From: Bacilli bacterium
GTDB taxonomy: Bacteria; Bacillota_I; Bacilli_A; RFN20; CAG-826
DNA length: 10,509 bases
Assembly (NCBI GenBank): GCA_016296285.1
Contig: JAEDJP010000039.1
Span: 1 to 10,509 of the forward strand
Direction of reading: 5' to 3'
This document shows positions 1-6,985 of the stretch, piece after piece. Under the pieces are notes generated by a model that was not told the DNA's origin, did not search any database, and saw nothing but the letters and a program-made list of their open reading frames with translations. The position numbers were made by a program, and so were the translations under genes. Positions within the stretch are counted from its first letter, which is position 1; each line of letters begins with the position of its first letter.

Positions 1-436
1 TCGACCACGTCTCGCTTCCATCGCTTTCGAACGTTTCGGTCCCGTTTTGGATTCGATACCACGTCTTCAAAGGATAATGGCCAAAGATGTTACGGCATTC
101 CACGGAAAGGAACGAGGCGTACCAACCATCCCCGAGGATGATTCCGATGGCGTTTTTTCCTTTTCGGAGATAGGGAGCGATGGCATAACTATGCGATGAG
201 ACCCTTTTGCGATTCTCGTCGGCCTCAGGAGCCATGAAATGGTCCGTTACCAACGCGCCGTTGATGTAAACGAGGGCGATTCCCAAAGTGGCAATGGTCA
301 AAGTTGCCTCCGGGTCGATTGCGGAAAGAAAAAACTCCCGACGGATATAAGGGGAGGGCATCCCAAACTCCTGGTAGGGGTTCTCGATATCGTAATTTGG
401 ATCCGTGATCTGCCCGATCCAGATTCTCTCACTCAT
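1..436 (-). CDS. GH78-type alpha-L-rhamnosidase, N-terminal part (cut by window edge)
   Basis: The minus strand is open from an ATG at 436 to the window edge, giving 145 residues of a longer protein. They match the N-terminal beta-sandwich domain of bacterial alpha-L-rhamnosidases (Bac_rhamnosid_N, GH78): IRREF at 31-35, LVYINGALV at 55-63 (family consensus elyiNGkrV), then KGKNAIGIILGDGWY at 92-106 (family GeNaigviLgdGWY). GH78 enzymes release terminal L-rhamnose by inversion; the catalytic (alpha/alpha)6 barrel would lie left of the window. No signal peptide is seen, so the enzyme is probably cytoplasmic. The start is fixed: an in-frame TAG lies at 458-460 with no start codon between it and the ATG. 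There is no Shine-Dalgarno, but a GATAAT box sits 6 nt upstream, suggesting a leaderless mRNA. It is divergent from the rpiB-like/GH106-like pair. The domain assignment rests on motif recognition only. Confidence 0.85.
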   Translation of the reverse strand, partial: MSERIWIGQITDPNYDIENPYQEFGMPSPYIRREFFLSAIDPEATLTIATLGIALVYINGALVTDHFMAPEADENRKRVSSHSYAIAPYLRKGKNAIGIILGDGWYASFLSVECRNIFGHYPLKTWYRIQNGTETFESDGSETWS

Positions 437-471
437 AACACTATTATCGCGAAAACACTAGGATTTATCTA
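437..471 (-). promoter_or_regulatory. Candidate promoter of the rhamnosidase gene, leaderless type
   Basis: On the minus strand a GATAAT box (plus coordinates 443-448) lies 17 bp from a TAGATA hexamer (466-471; 4 of 6 matches to TTGACA). Only 6 nt separate the -10 box from the ATG at 436, so a start 6-7 nt downstream of the box would fall on or next to the A of the start codon. No ribosome-binding site fits in between. This is pattern matching, without transcript data. Confidence 0.5.
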
Positions 472-571
472 TGTCTTTTTCTACGAAAGTGAGAAAAGCG
501 CCGAACCAAGGAAAAATGGGAAAATCTCGTTTTGGAAAACTTGAAAATCCATACTATTTCCCTTTACTTGC

Positions 572-600
572 GCTTTGACAAAGCCCCTAGAATATATAAA
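572..600 (+). promoter_or_regulatory. Candidate promoter and operator of the rpiB-like/GH106-like unit
   Basis: A perfect TTGACA (575-580) precedes AT-rich -10 candidates (TATATA 593-598, TATAAA 595-600). The spacers of 12-14 bp are shorter than the usual 17, so the exact -10 or -35 is uncertain; TTGCGC at 568-573 with a 19-bp spacer is an alternative. The -35 hexamer lies inside a perfect 13-bp palindrome (arms GCTTTG and CAAAGC around a central A, 572-584), a position where a bound repressor would block RNA polymerase. Confidence 0.4.
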
Positions 601-625
601 GAAAAGAAACCCATAGGAGTGAAAT

Positions 626-1222
626 ATGGCAAAGCATACGATCGAAAACAAAGAGATTGTCGTCGGCGCGGATTTCGCGGGCTTCCCTTTGAAGGAAGTG
701 GTCTGCGATCATCTCCGGAGCCAAGGATGGAAAATCCTCGACCTTGGGGTTACGAAAGAAAGCGCCCAAGGCGACACCGAGCTCATGTTCCACCGTGTTG
801 GTCTGCGCGTCGGCGCGGAAATTAGCGAAGGGAATTACGAACGAGGCCTTCTTTTCTGCGGTACCGGAATGGGCATCCATGTCGCGGCAAGCAAATGCCC
901 CCGCGTTCTCGCCGGGGTCGTCGAATCGGTCGTGTCTGCTAGAAGGGCGGCGACCGCCAATGGCGTGAACGTTCTTGCGATGGGCGCCTTCTACATCGGG
1001 CCCCAAAAAGCTTGTGACATGGTCGATGCCTATTTGTCCGCGACGCTCGGAAGCGATCAAACTTGGTGGAAAAATTTCTATCGCTATCACAAAATCGCGG
1101 TCGACGAGTTGACCGACTTCGATTACGAGGAATATAAACGCAACGGGTTCCATATTAAACATTTGGATGATTGCGACATCGAGTTGCAGGAAAAGCCTGT
1201 CGACAAGTTCTATGTGAACTGA
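626..1222 (+). CDS. Divergent RpiB/LacA/LacB-family sugar-phosphate isomerase-like protein
   Basis: This 198-residue protein has the fold signatures of ribose-5-phosphate isomerase B and galactose-6-phosphate isomerase: GADFAGFPLKE at 14-24, the phosphate/anion loop with the catalytic cysteine CGTGMGI at 78-84, and NVLAMGA at 115-121. Family members interconvert aldose and ketose phosphates in the cytoplasm. Several hallmarks differ: the DH pair of GCDHxGF is DF here, the ring-opening His of the HND motif is replaced (ANG at 111-113), the DYP motif is absent, and a C-terminal extension of about 45 residues takes it beyond the usual ~150. The substrate is therefore probably not ribose 5-phosphate. 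The start is supported by AGGAG at 616-620, 5 nt before the ATG. It is the first gene of a unit with the hydrolase 4 bp downstream, so a role in handling a sugar released there is plausible but unproven. Confidence 0.8.
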   Translation: MAKHTIENKEIVVGADFAGFPLKEVVCDHLRSQGWKILDLGVTKESAQGDTELMFHRVGLRVGAEISEGNYERGLLFCGTGMGIHVAASKCPRVLAGVVESVVSARRAATANGVNVLAMGAFYIGPQKACDMVDAYLSATLGSDQTWWKNFYRYHKIAVDELTDFDYEEYKRNGFHIKHLDDCDIELQEKPVDKFYVN

Positions 1223-1226
1223 TCCC

Positions 1227-4010
1227 ATGAACGAAAAGCCCCGTTTCGGAATCCTCCCGTTTTGGAGTTGGAACGACGAACTCCACCTCGACGAGTTAAA
1301 AAACCAGATATCCTGGATGCACCAAAATGGCATCAGTGGGTTTTTCATGCATGCCCGAAGCGGGTTATCCACCCCTTACCTTGGGGAAGATTGGATGAAC
1401 GCGATCTCGTTTTGCGCGGATTTTGCCAAAAGCCTTGGCATGGATCCCTATGTCTATGATGAGAATGGTTGGCCAAGCGGGTTCGTCGGGGGAAAACTCT
1501 TGGAGGACCCGGAAAACCACGATCGTTTCCTCACCGCGTCCGAAGGTCCATATGACGAAAAAGCCATCGCGTCCTTTTCTTTGGAAGGGGAAAGTCTCCG
1601 TCGTGTCCTTTCAGGCGAGAAAGTCTTGAACGTTTATGAACATCTCTCGGCTTCGACCGCCGACGTATTGAACCCAAAAGTTGTCGATCAGTTTTTGGCG
1701 TTGACTCACGAGCGCTATGACGCGGAAATCACGCCCCGGGTGAAAGGGTTTTTCACGGATGAACCCCAGTATTATCGCTATGGGGAACCCTATACTCCGG
1801 CCCTCGAGGGTTATTTTCGAGAGAAGTATGGAGAGGACGTGAAAGATGGCCTCGGTTTCCTGTTTTTAAAAAAACGGGGTTACGAAAAATTCCGCTATCG
1901 TTATTACCTTGGTTTGCAGCACCTTCTTCAAACGAACTACGGCAAGCGAATCTATTCCTGGTGCGTCGAGCGAGGCTATGAATTCACGGGGCATTACATT
2001 GAGGAAACCTGTCTCTTTGGACAAATGTGGTGTTGTGGGGGCATCATGCCTTTGTATGAATACCAAACGATTCCCGGAATCGATGCTTTATCGAGATACG
2101 TCCCCGGTATTTTATCTCCGAAACAAGTAGGGTCCGTTGCCGCTCAACTGGGCAAGAAGCGGGTTCTAGCGGAAACTTACGCGGCGGCAGGATGGGATTT
2201 CTCCCCCTTGGAGGCCAAACGAAACGCGGAAGCGATGATGGTCAATGGGGTCAACCTTCTTTGCCCACATCTCGTCCCTTATTCGGAACGGGGTGATCGA
2301 AGCAGGGACTATCCGGCCCATTATTCCCCTTGGAATCCTTGGGTTAAGAAGAGATTCGGCGAGTTTTCCTCCTATTTCACCGAACTCGGCCGAATTCTTT
2401 CCGAGAGCGAGGAAATCGTTTCGGTCGCGGTCCTACACCCCATCCGGAGCTGCTATTTGACCTATTCTAGAACCCAATGCCCGGAGGATCCTTATTTCGG
2501 CACGCAATCCATCGAAGATCCCTTTCAGGCTTTGCTGAATCGGCTGACGGGGCTTCATCTCCCGTTTCATTTGTTGGATGAAACCCTTTTGGAAGAGCAT
2601 GGGCGCGTTGAAAATGGTCAGATCGTCCTTGGGAATTGCCGGTATTCCACGTTAATCGTGCCCTCGATTCTCACCCTATCTTCTTTCACGAAAGTTTGCA
2701 TTGATTCTTTCTTAAGCCAAGGAGGCAGAATCCTTTTCACGGGGGAAATGCCTTCATACTTGGACGGGGAAAAACACGATTTTAGCTATTCCAGCAATAC
2801 CACTTGGGAAGAAATACTGGCACGGGAAGGGTATCGGACCAACGAGAACCCAAATATTCGGCTAAGTCGTCGCAAGGACGAGCAAGGACGCGAATTCTTC
2901 TACGCGGTTGCGATATGGGGGGAAACGGAATTGCGTCTGGAGAAGGAAGGGTTCTCCTCCCTCGTTCGTTACGATCTCACTAACGGAAAGCGGAAAGTCG
3001 TTTCTTCGTCTGTTGTCCTGCGCGAAGGGGAAAGCTGCTTCCTCGCCTTTTCTAGGGAAGAGCCGGAGAAGGATGTCCCTGTTTCCAAACTGGCCCTCCC
3101 CACGGTTTTCAATCTGGAGGAAGTTCCCGAGAATACCCTCGTGTTGGATCGTCCGTCATACTCGTGCGACGGAGCGCCCCTGAGCGCCTCGAAGCATGTG
3201 CGTCTCATTCAAAGGGAATTGTTACAAAAACGTTTTCGGGGAGAGGTTCACTTTTGTTATGAATTCTTTTCCCGGATTCCGCTTGAGGATTTCTTCATCG
3301 AATGTGAATCCGCTCGCGTGAAGGAAATTTCGTTAAATGGTTTTCCATGTCGATTCGTGTCCGAAAACCCGGATAATCGTGCCCGATCCCGATATTCTTC
3401 TGATACCGCCCTTCGCGTCGGGTCCAACCGCATCGACGTGACGCTTGACTATTTCCAGAACGACCACGTCTATGAGACTCTCTCGAAAGACGGCGTCACG
3501 GAGGGGGAAATCAATTGCCTGACCTTCGATTCCTCGGTGGAGCCGGTGTATCTAAAAGGCCGCTTTGGGGTCTTTGGCGAATTCCAAAAAGGAAACGCTC
3601 CCGATGTCATAAGCGGGAAAGGATTCTATCTGGACTCTCCGAGAACGACCATCCGATCGCTCGTGGAAGATGGCTTCCCGTTCTTCGCCGGGGACATTGT
3701 TCTGAAAGCCCCGCTATTCGTTAACACGGTTTATCAGGAACTCGAGATCTCCAAACGGTTCCAATTGATTGACCTCTTCATTAACGATGAACACGTGGCT
3801 GCTTCGATGTTCGATCGGCGTTTCGACCTATCTCCTTACTTAAAAGAAGGGGAGAACGAATTGAAGGTCGTCCTGACGGTTTCTCGAAGAAACGAACTCG
3901 GCCCTTTCCACAGTCCTTCGGAGGAAGACATGGTGACTTCGCCCGAATCCTTCGAGGTTGGAAGCGAAGAGACGGACCCTTTCTACCATTTCGTTTCCAC
4001 GATTCTTTAA
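1227..4010 (+). CDS. Large glycoside hydrolase resembling GH106 (probable alpha-L-rhamnosidase or relative)
   Basis: The 927 residues fit the GH106-like proteins of polysaccharide loci. Landmarks in order: PFWSWND (11-17), GFFMHARSGL (38-47), YDENGWPSG (77-85), FFTDEP (175-180), GHYIEE (255-260), VLAETYAAAGW (313-323) and PHLVPYS (347-353), together a TIM-barrel-like catalytic core. After a middle region (about 400-620) comes a C-terminal beta-rich, sugar-binding-like part ending in a galactose-binding-type sandwich (FINDEHVA near 850; KEGENELKV near 873-881). Conserved acids in the TDEP, IEE and AET motifs are catalytic candidates; I cannot assign them without alignment. GH106 enzymes remove L-rhamnose from pectin side chains or glycosides, but many relatives are uncharacterised. 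No signal peptide, so likely intracellular. The start lies 4 bp after the rpiB-like stop with no visible Shine-Dalgarno, which suggests translational coupling. Stop is TAA. Confidence 0.75.
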   Translation: MNEKPRFGILPFWSWNDELHLDELKNQISWMHQNGISGFFMHARSGLSTPYLGEDWMNAISFCADFAKSLGMDPYVYDENGWPSGFVGGKLLEDPENHDRFLTASEGPYDEKAIASFSLEGESLRRVLSGEKVLNVYEHLSASTADVLNPKVVDQFLALTHERYDAEITPRVKGFFTDEPQYYRYGEPYTPALEGYFREKYGEDVKDGLGFLFLKKRGYEKFRYRYYLGLQHLLQTNYGKRIYSWCVERGYEFTGHYIEETCLFGQMWCCGGIMPLYEYQTIPGIDALSRYVPGILSPKQVGSVAAQLGKKRVLAETYAAAGWDFSPLEAKRNAEAMMVNGVNLLCPHLVPYSERGDRSRDYPAHYSPWNPWVKKRFGEFSSYFTELGRILSESEEIVSVAVLHPIRSCYLTYSRTQCPEDPYFGTQSIEDPFQALLNRLTGLHLPFHLLDETLLEEHGRVENGQIVLGNCRYSTLIVPSILTLSSFTKVCIDSFLSQGGRILFTGEMPSYLDGEKHDFSYSSNTTWEEILAREGYRTNENPNIRLSRRKDEQGREFFYAVAIWGETELRLEKEGFSSLVRYDLTNGKRKVVSSSVVLREGESCFLAFSREEPEKDVPVSKLALPTVFNLEEVPENTLVLDRPSYSCDGAPLSASKHVRLIQRELLQKRFRGEVHFCYEFFSRIPLEDFFIECESARVKEISLNGFPCRFVSENPDNRARSRYSSDTALRVGSNRIDVTLDYFQNDHVYETLSKDGVTEGEINCLTFDSSVEPVYLKGRFGVFGEFQKGNAPDVISGKGFYLDSPRTTIRSLVEDGFPFFAGDIVLKAPLFVNTVYQELEISKRFQLIDLFINDEHVAASMFDRRFDLSPYLKEGENELKVVLTVSRRNELGPFHSPSEEDMVTSPESFEVGSEETDPFYHFVSTIL

Positions 4011-4135
4011 GCGTTCCCTCGCTATCTCAAGTCCGTTATTCTAGAAAAAGGAAGTCCGCCTTTTCATTCTCCGCAACACATATCAAGAACGGCTTCCCAA
4101 TAAGCCATATGATTCTCGTCGGAAAGGACGATCGC
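4011..4135 (+). promoter_or_regulatory. Short intergenic region upstream of the AraC-type gene, with repeats
   Basis: The stretch has no gene. AAGTCCG occurs twice in direct orientation (4029-4035 and 4052-4058, 23 bp apart), a spacing close to that of half-sites bound by AraC-family proteins. A weak hairpin (AAAAGG/CCTTTT, 4045-4064) could be a poor terminator for the hydrolase transcript but has no T tract. Another 5-bp inverted repeat, GGCTT/AAGCC (4091-4095 and 4102-4106), lies just before the upstream in-frame ATG at 4109. The functional roles are inference. Confidence 0.35.
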
Positions 4136-5113
4136 ATGCAGGAATGGAAGAGAAGCGTTCAAAACGTCGTGAGGTATATCGATGAAAGGATTCGTCGTGG
4201 AGATTTCGCGCACCTATCCCTAAGCGAAATAGCCAAGCGCTTTTCCTATTCGCCCTTTTACCTATCGCGGGTTTTCTCTTCGGCTTCGGGCATGCAACTC
4301 CGTCATTACGTCCAAGGGAGGGCGCTTGCCTTCGCCGCGATCGAGATTCGAGATGCCCGGGATTCGATTCTCTCGGTGGCCCTTCGTTATGGTTTTCAAA
4401 GCCACGAGGCATTCACCCGAGCCTTCAAAAAGGCGTATGGATTAACCCCGTCGGAGTACCGAAAAACGAAAGTGCCCTTGGTCCTTCGCACCGCGATACG
4501 TCCTTTCGATTGCTACTTAATGGAGGAAAGAATCATGGTCAATCAAAAGGAAAGCAAAGGGGGCGTCCAATCGTATTTCATTCGGATGCCCGCGCATAAG
4601 TTCTTGCACATCCGCAATTACGAGAGCATCGGATATTGGGATTTCTGGCAGAAGCAATCTCAAATCAAAGGGCAGGATTGCGAGACGATCTGCGGCCTGC
4701 TTTCGAGCATCCCCGGAAACCTCGACAATCACGGCGGCGAGGGATCCGATGCCTCTTCCGGCCAGCTCATGGCTTGGATCAATGCCCCGACTGGCCGCAT
4801 CTGCTCTTGGGGAATCCCCCTCGCCGAAGCGTATGGCGTTCGTTTGCCCGCGAATTACGACGGTCCCGTCCCGGAACAAATGATGCTCATGGACGTCCCG
4901 GAAGGGGAATATGCCGTCTTCGAACACGGGCCTTTCGATTTCGAGACGGAGAGCGAAAGCGTGGAGGCCAAAGTCGAGAAAGCGATGAAGGAATTCGACT
5001 ACGCTTCGAAGGGATATGAGCTCGATCTTACCCCGGAACGTGTGTTCTATTTCTATCACGACTGCAGCCGTTTCTTTAAGTACGTGCGTCCGGTGAAGCG
5101 CGTGGACAAATAA
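4136..5113 (+). CDS. AraC-family regulator with C-terminal GyrI-like effector-binding domain
   Basis: This 325-residue cytoplasmic transcription factor carries an N-terminal AraC/XylS double helix-turn-helix: first helix-turn-helix around 28-47 (SLSEIAKRFSYSPFYLSRVF), second around 78-109 with the family signature GFQSHEAFTRAFKKAYGLTP (86-105). Residues 146-322 form a GyrI/BmrR-like ligand-binding domain (IRMPAHKFLHI at 149-159, PEGEYAVFEHG at 255-265, Y/F-rich end). Proteins with this layout, such as Rob and multidrug-type regulators, bind hydrophobic or cationic compounds; sugar sensing is less typical, so control of the neighbouring hydrolases is not certain. I chose ATG 4136 because AAAGGA (4123-4128) lies 7 nt before it; ATG 4109, nine codons earlier in frame, has no Shine-Dalgarno. 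A second strong internal start exists at 4535. The gene stands alone and ends at a strong terminator. Confidence 0.88.
   Translation: MQEWKRSVQNVVRYIDERIRRGDFAHLSLSEIAKRFSYSPFYLSRVFSSASGMQLRHYVQGRALAFAAIEIRDARDSILSVALRYGFQSHEAFTRAFKKAYGLTPSEYRKTKVPLVLRTAIRPFDCYLMEERIMVNQKESKGGVQSYFIRMPAHKFLHIRNYESIGYWDFWQKQSQIKGQDCETICGLLSSIPGNLDNHGGEGSDASSGQLMAWINAPTGRICSWGIPLAEAYGVRLPANYDGPVPEQMMLMDVPEGEYAVFEHGPFDFETESESVEAKVEKAMKEFDYASKGYELDLTPERVFYFYHDCSRFFKYVRPVKRVDK
4522..4537 (+). promoter_or_regulatory. Strong internal ribosome-binding site and in-frame ATG
   Basis: GGAGGAAAG (4522-4530) lies 8 nt (counted from GGAGG) before ATG 4535, which is in frame with the AraC-type gene at residue 134, exactly between the DNA-binding and ligand-binding domains. 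It is one of the best Shine-Dalgarno sites in the window. Initiation here would give a free 192-residue GyrI-like domain. Confidence 0.45.
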
Positions 5114-5128
5114 ACTCACGGCCAACGA

Positions 5129-5172
5129 TAAAGAGGGGATGCCTTGGCTATTTCCAAGAAATCCCCTTTTTT
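5129..5172 (+). terminator. Intrinsic terminator after the AraC-type gene
   Basis: GGGGAT (5135-5140) pairs with ATCCCC (5161-5166), enclosing an inner stem CTTGG/CCAAG (5143-5147 and 5154-5158) with loop CTATTT; a run of six T follows (5167-5172). The A-rich left flank can also pair with the T run, so weak activity on the other strand is possible. Confidence 0.85.
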
Positions 5173-5190
5173 GGATTGCAAAAACTGTTT

Positions 5191-5205
5191 TACAATACAG
5201 GGCGT
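5191..5205 (+). promoter_or_regulatory. Candidate -10 box of the Na/Pi cotransporter gene, near-leaderless
   Basis: TACAAT (5191-5196) lies 9 nt before ATG 5206. A start 6-7 nt downstream of the box would leave a leader of 2-3 nt at most. The -35 is weak (TTGGAT at 5171-5176 with a 14-bp spacer) and merges with the preceding terminator's T run. AGGG at 5199-5202 is too close to the ATG for a normal Shine-Dalgarno. Confidence 0.4.
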
Positions 5206-6942
5206 ATGAATTTAACCCCAGATAATCCGTTGTTCTGGTTCTTGGTCCTGGCGGGCCTTGGCCTCTTTTTGTTCGGCATCACCTCCATTTCCCGCGTCAT
5301 CAAGAAGATGGCGGAAGGCGGGCTTCAGAAAATCATGAACAAGTGCCTGGGGAATCGCTTCACCGGGTTCTTGATGGGCACCCTCTTCACGGCCCTCATC
5401 CAGTCGAGCAGCGGCACGACCGCCCTCACGATCGGCATGGTCCGGGCGGGGGTCTTGACGTTCGTCGCGGCCGCTTCGATCATCATCGGCGCGAACGTCG
5501 GTACCACCATCACGTCGTTCGTCATCTCGATTCCCATCGCTGAATACCTTTCCATCTGCGTTTTGATCGGCGGTTTCATCGTCTTGGTGGCTACCCGAAG
5601 GAAATACCAAAACGTTGGTGACTTGCTGTTTGCCATCGGGTGCATCTTCCTAGGTCTTTGGATCATGGCATCCAACCTGAAACAGCTCGCGGCTTACGAT
5701 GAATTCCGCGCCATCATGGCCTTCCTTACCCAAAATCCATGGCTCGGCCTCGTGGTCGGCACGGTCTTGACCGCGGCCATGCAATCTTCGAGCGCCGTCA
5801 TCGGCGTCGTGCAAAGCCTTTATGCCGCCGCGATCGCGGCATCGATCGCCGCGGGAACTCCTTCCGACATCACGCTCTTCGGCGTCCTCCCGATCCTATT
5901 CGGGGCTAACATCGGTACGACGATCACCGCGCTCATTTCCTCCATCGGCGGCACCAAAGACGCGAAACGCGCCGCTGTCTTCCACTTGATTTATAACCTT
6001 TCCGGCGCCCTTCTATTCATGGGCATCCTGTTTATCCCTCCCATCCGTTCTTGGGTCAGCAGCTCCGGCAGCTGGACCCTTTCCCCGGCTCTTCAAATCG
6101 CGTTCTCCCACCTTGCGTTCAACGTCATCACCGCCCTCTTGTTCCTCGCCATTCTCAAACCAGTTTGCCATCTGGTGGAAAAGATGATCCCCGGCTCGGA
6201 TCGCGTCAGTTCCTCGATCGTGATTCGCGAATTGGATTCCAAAGTCATGGCTTCGTTCCCGTCCGAAGGCATCGCCCTTGGCAAAGAGCAAGTGGTTTCC
6301 ATGTTCGAATATGGAAAGCTCATGTTCGAGACCATCGGGGAATACCTGGATACTGGTAAGCCCGCGGACGCGGAATTCGTGCACGACATCGAAGGCAACA
6401 TCGATAAGATCGACCGCCAGATGAACGATTATCTCTTGGTCGCGGACAAGGGCGAAATGAGCCCTTCGGACGTCACGATGCTCACCCGCACGCTCCGGGC
6501 TTGCAAAGACATCGAGCGAATCGGCGATTACGGTGAAAACCTCATCACCTTCTTCGAGAATGCCGCCGAACGAAAACAACCGCTCACGGGGTCCACGAAA
6601 GACATCGTGGCCAAAGCCAACCAAGACGCGATCGCCTTGATTACCAAAACGATTGAAGCGTTCAAAACCGACAATCGTTCCGCTTCCCTTTCCATCATCA
6701 AGGAAAGGCGCGCGCTCAATTCCTCGCTGGACGATCTTATCGAGCACTTCTTCGACGATATCCCTTCCGGGGCGGAATCCAATCGCGAATACGTCGAACT
6801 CATCTTCGTGGATATCATCAATTGCTACCAGAGGGTCTATTCCCACTGCTCCAACATCGCGAAACTTTACGGAACCGACAAAAAGTACAATTTCGACTTC
6901 GAGAAAGAAACCAAGCTCGAGAACATGAACTATCGCTATTGA
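5206..6942 (+). CDS. Na+/phosphate cotransporter (NptA/PNaS family) with PhoU-like C-terminal domain
   Basis: The 578-residue membrane protein imports phosphate (possibly another anion) with Na+. It shows the inverted-repeat architecture of the type II Na/Pi family: two QSSS motifs, QSSSGTTALTIG (66-77) and QSSSAVIG (193-200), each followed by a glycine-rich hairpin, GANVGTTIT (95-103) and GANIGTTIT (233-241). Hydrophobic segments run from residue 9 to about 325. From about 355 to 560 the chain is soluble and helical with a PhoU-type signature, ERIGDYGENL (437-446), typical of bacterial fusions where this tail probably regulates transport. ATG 5206 was chosen over the in-frame TTG 5176, which lies upstream of the likely -10 box and would add ten non-conserved residues. 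Stop is TGA. The gene sits alone between the AraC-type gene and the acetyltransferase, with a weak terminator candidate after it. Confidence 0.92.
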   Translation: MNLTPDNPLFWFLVLAGLGLFLFGITSISRVIKKMAEGGLQKIMNKCLGNRFTGFLMGTLFTALIQSSSGTTALTIGMVRAGVLTFVAAASIIIGANVGTTITSFVISIPIAEYLSICVLIGGFIVLVATRRKYQNVGDLLFAIGCIFLGLWIMASNLKQLAAYDEFRAIMAFLTQNPWLGLVVGTVLTAAMQSSSAVIGVVQSLYAAAIAASIAAGTPSDITLFGVLPILFGANIGTTITALISSIGGTKDAKRAAVFHLIYNLSGALLFMGILFIPPIRSWVSSSGSWTLSPALQIAFSHLAFNVITALLFLAILKPVCHLVEKMIPGSDRVSSSIVIRELDSKVMASFPSEGIALGKEQVVSMFEYGKLMFETIGEYLDTGKPADAEFVHDIEGNIDKIDRQMNDYLLVADKGEMSPSDVTMLTRTLRACKDIERIGDYGENLITFFENAAERKQPLTGSTKDIVAKANQDAIALITKTIEAFKTDNRSASLSIIKERRALNSSLDDLIEHFFDDIPSGAESNREYVELIFVDIINCYQRVYSHCSNIAKLYGTDKKYNFDFEKETKLENMNYRY

Positions 6943-6964
6943 TGGGCCCGTTCCCATTCCTTTT
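6942..6964 (+). terminator. Weak terminator candidate after the Na/Pi gene
   Basis: ATGGG (6942-6946) can pair with CCCAT (6953-6957) around a 6-nt loop, followed by TCCTTTT (6958-6964). The stem is only 5 bp and the T run is interrupted. The element overlaps the stop codon and the proposed promoter of the next gene. Confidence 0.25.
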
Positions 6965-6985
6965 GCCCTGTGCCATAATTTTCCC
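6951..6985 (+). promoter_or_regulatory. Candidate promoter of the acetyltransferase-nrdG2 unit, leaderless type
   Basis: TTCCCA (6951-6956, 4 of 6 to TTGACA) and CATAAT (6974-6979, 5 of 6 to TATAAT) have the ideal 17-bp spacer. Six nucleotides lie between CATAAT and ATG 6986, the same distance as at the rhamnosidase gene, so the transcript probably starts at or next to the start codon. No Shine-Dalgarno is present. Confidence 0.5.

Larger units (their letters stand above)
437..625. other. Divergent intergenic control region
   Basis: This 189-bp stretch lies between two outward-facing sugar-degradation genes and holds no credible gene; the open frames that cross it have no recognisable product. 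It is AT-rich compared with the flanking genes. Besides the two promoters it contains inverted repeats: TTTTCT/AGAAAA (477-482 and 492-497, 9-nt spacer), GTTTT/AAAAC (529-533 and 536-540) and the 13-bp palindrome at 572-584. These are candidate operator sites for coordinated control of both transcripts. I saw no clear CcpA (cre) site. Confidence 0.6.

Noticed and set aside
239..544. Plus-strand open frame of 101 codons at the left end
   Set aside because: It runs antisense through the conserved rhamnosidase N-terminal domain and then into AT-rich intergenic DNA; no recognisable product.
587..1372. Minus-strand open frame of 261 codons over the rpiB-like gene
   Set aside because: It overlaps the conserved isomerase-like gene and the start of the hydrolase, and shows no family motif.
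5176..5205. TTG start for the Na/Pi transporter
   Set aside because: The ten added residues are encoded by the -10 region and are not membrane-like; ATG 5206 leads straight into the first hydrophobic segment.
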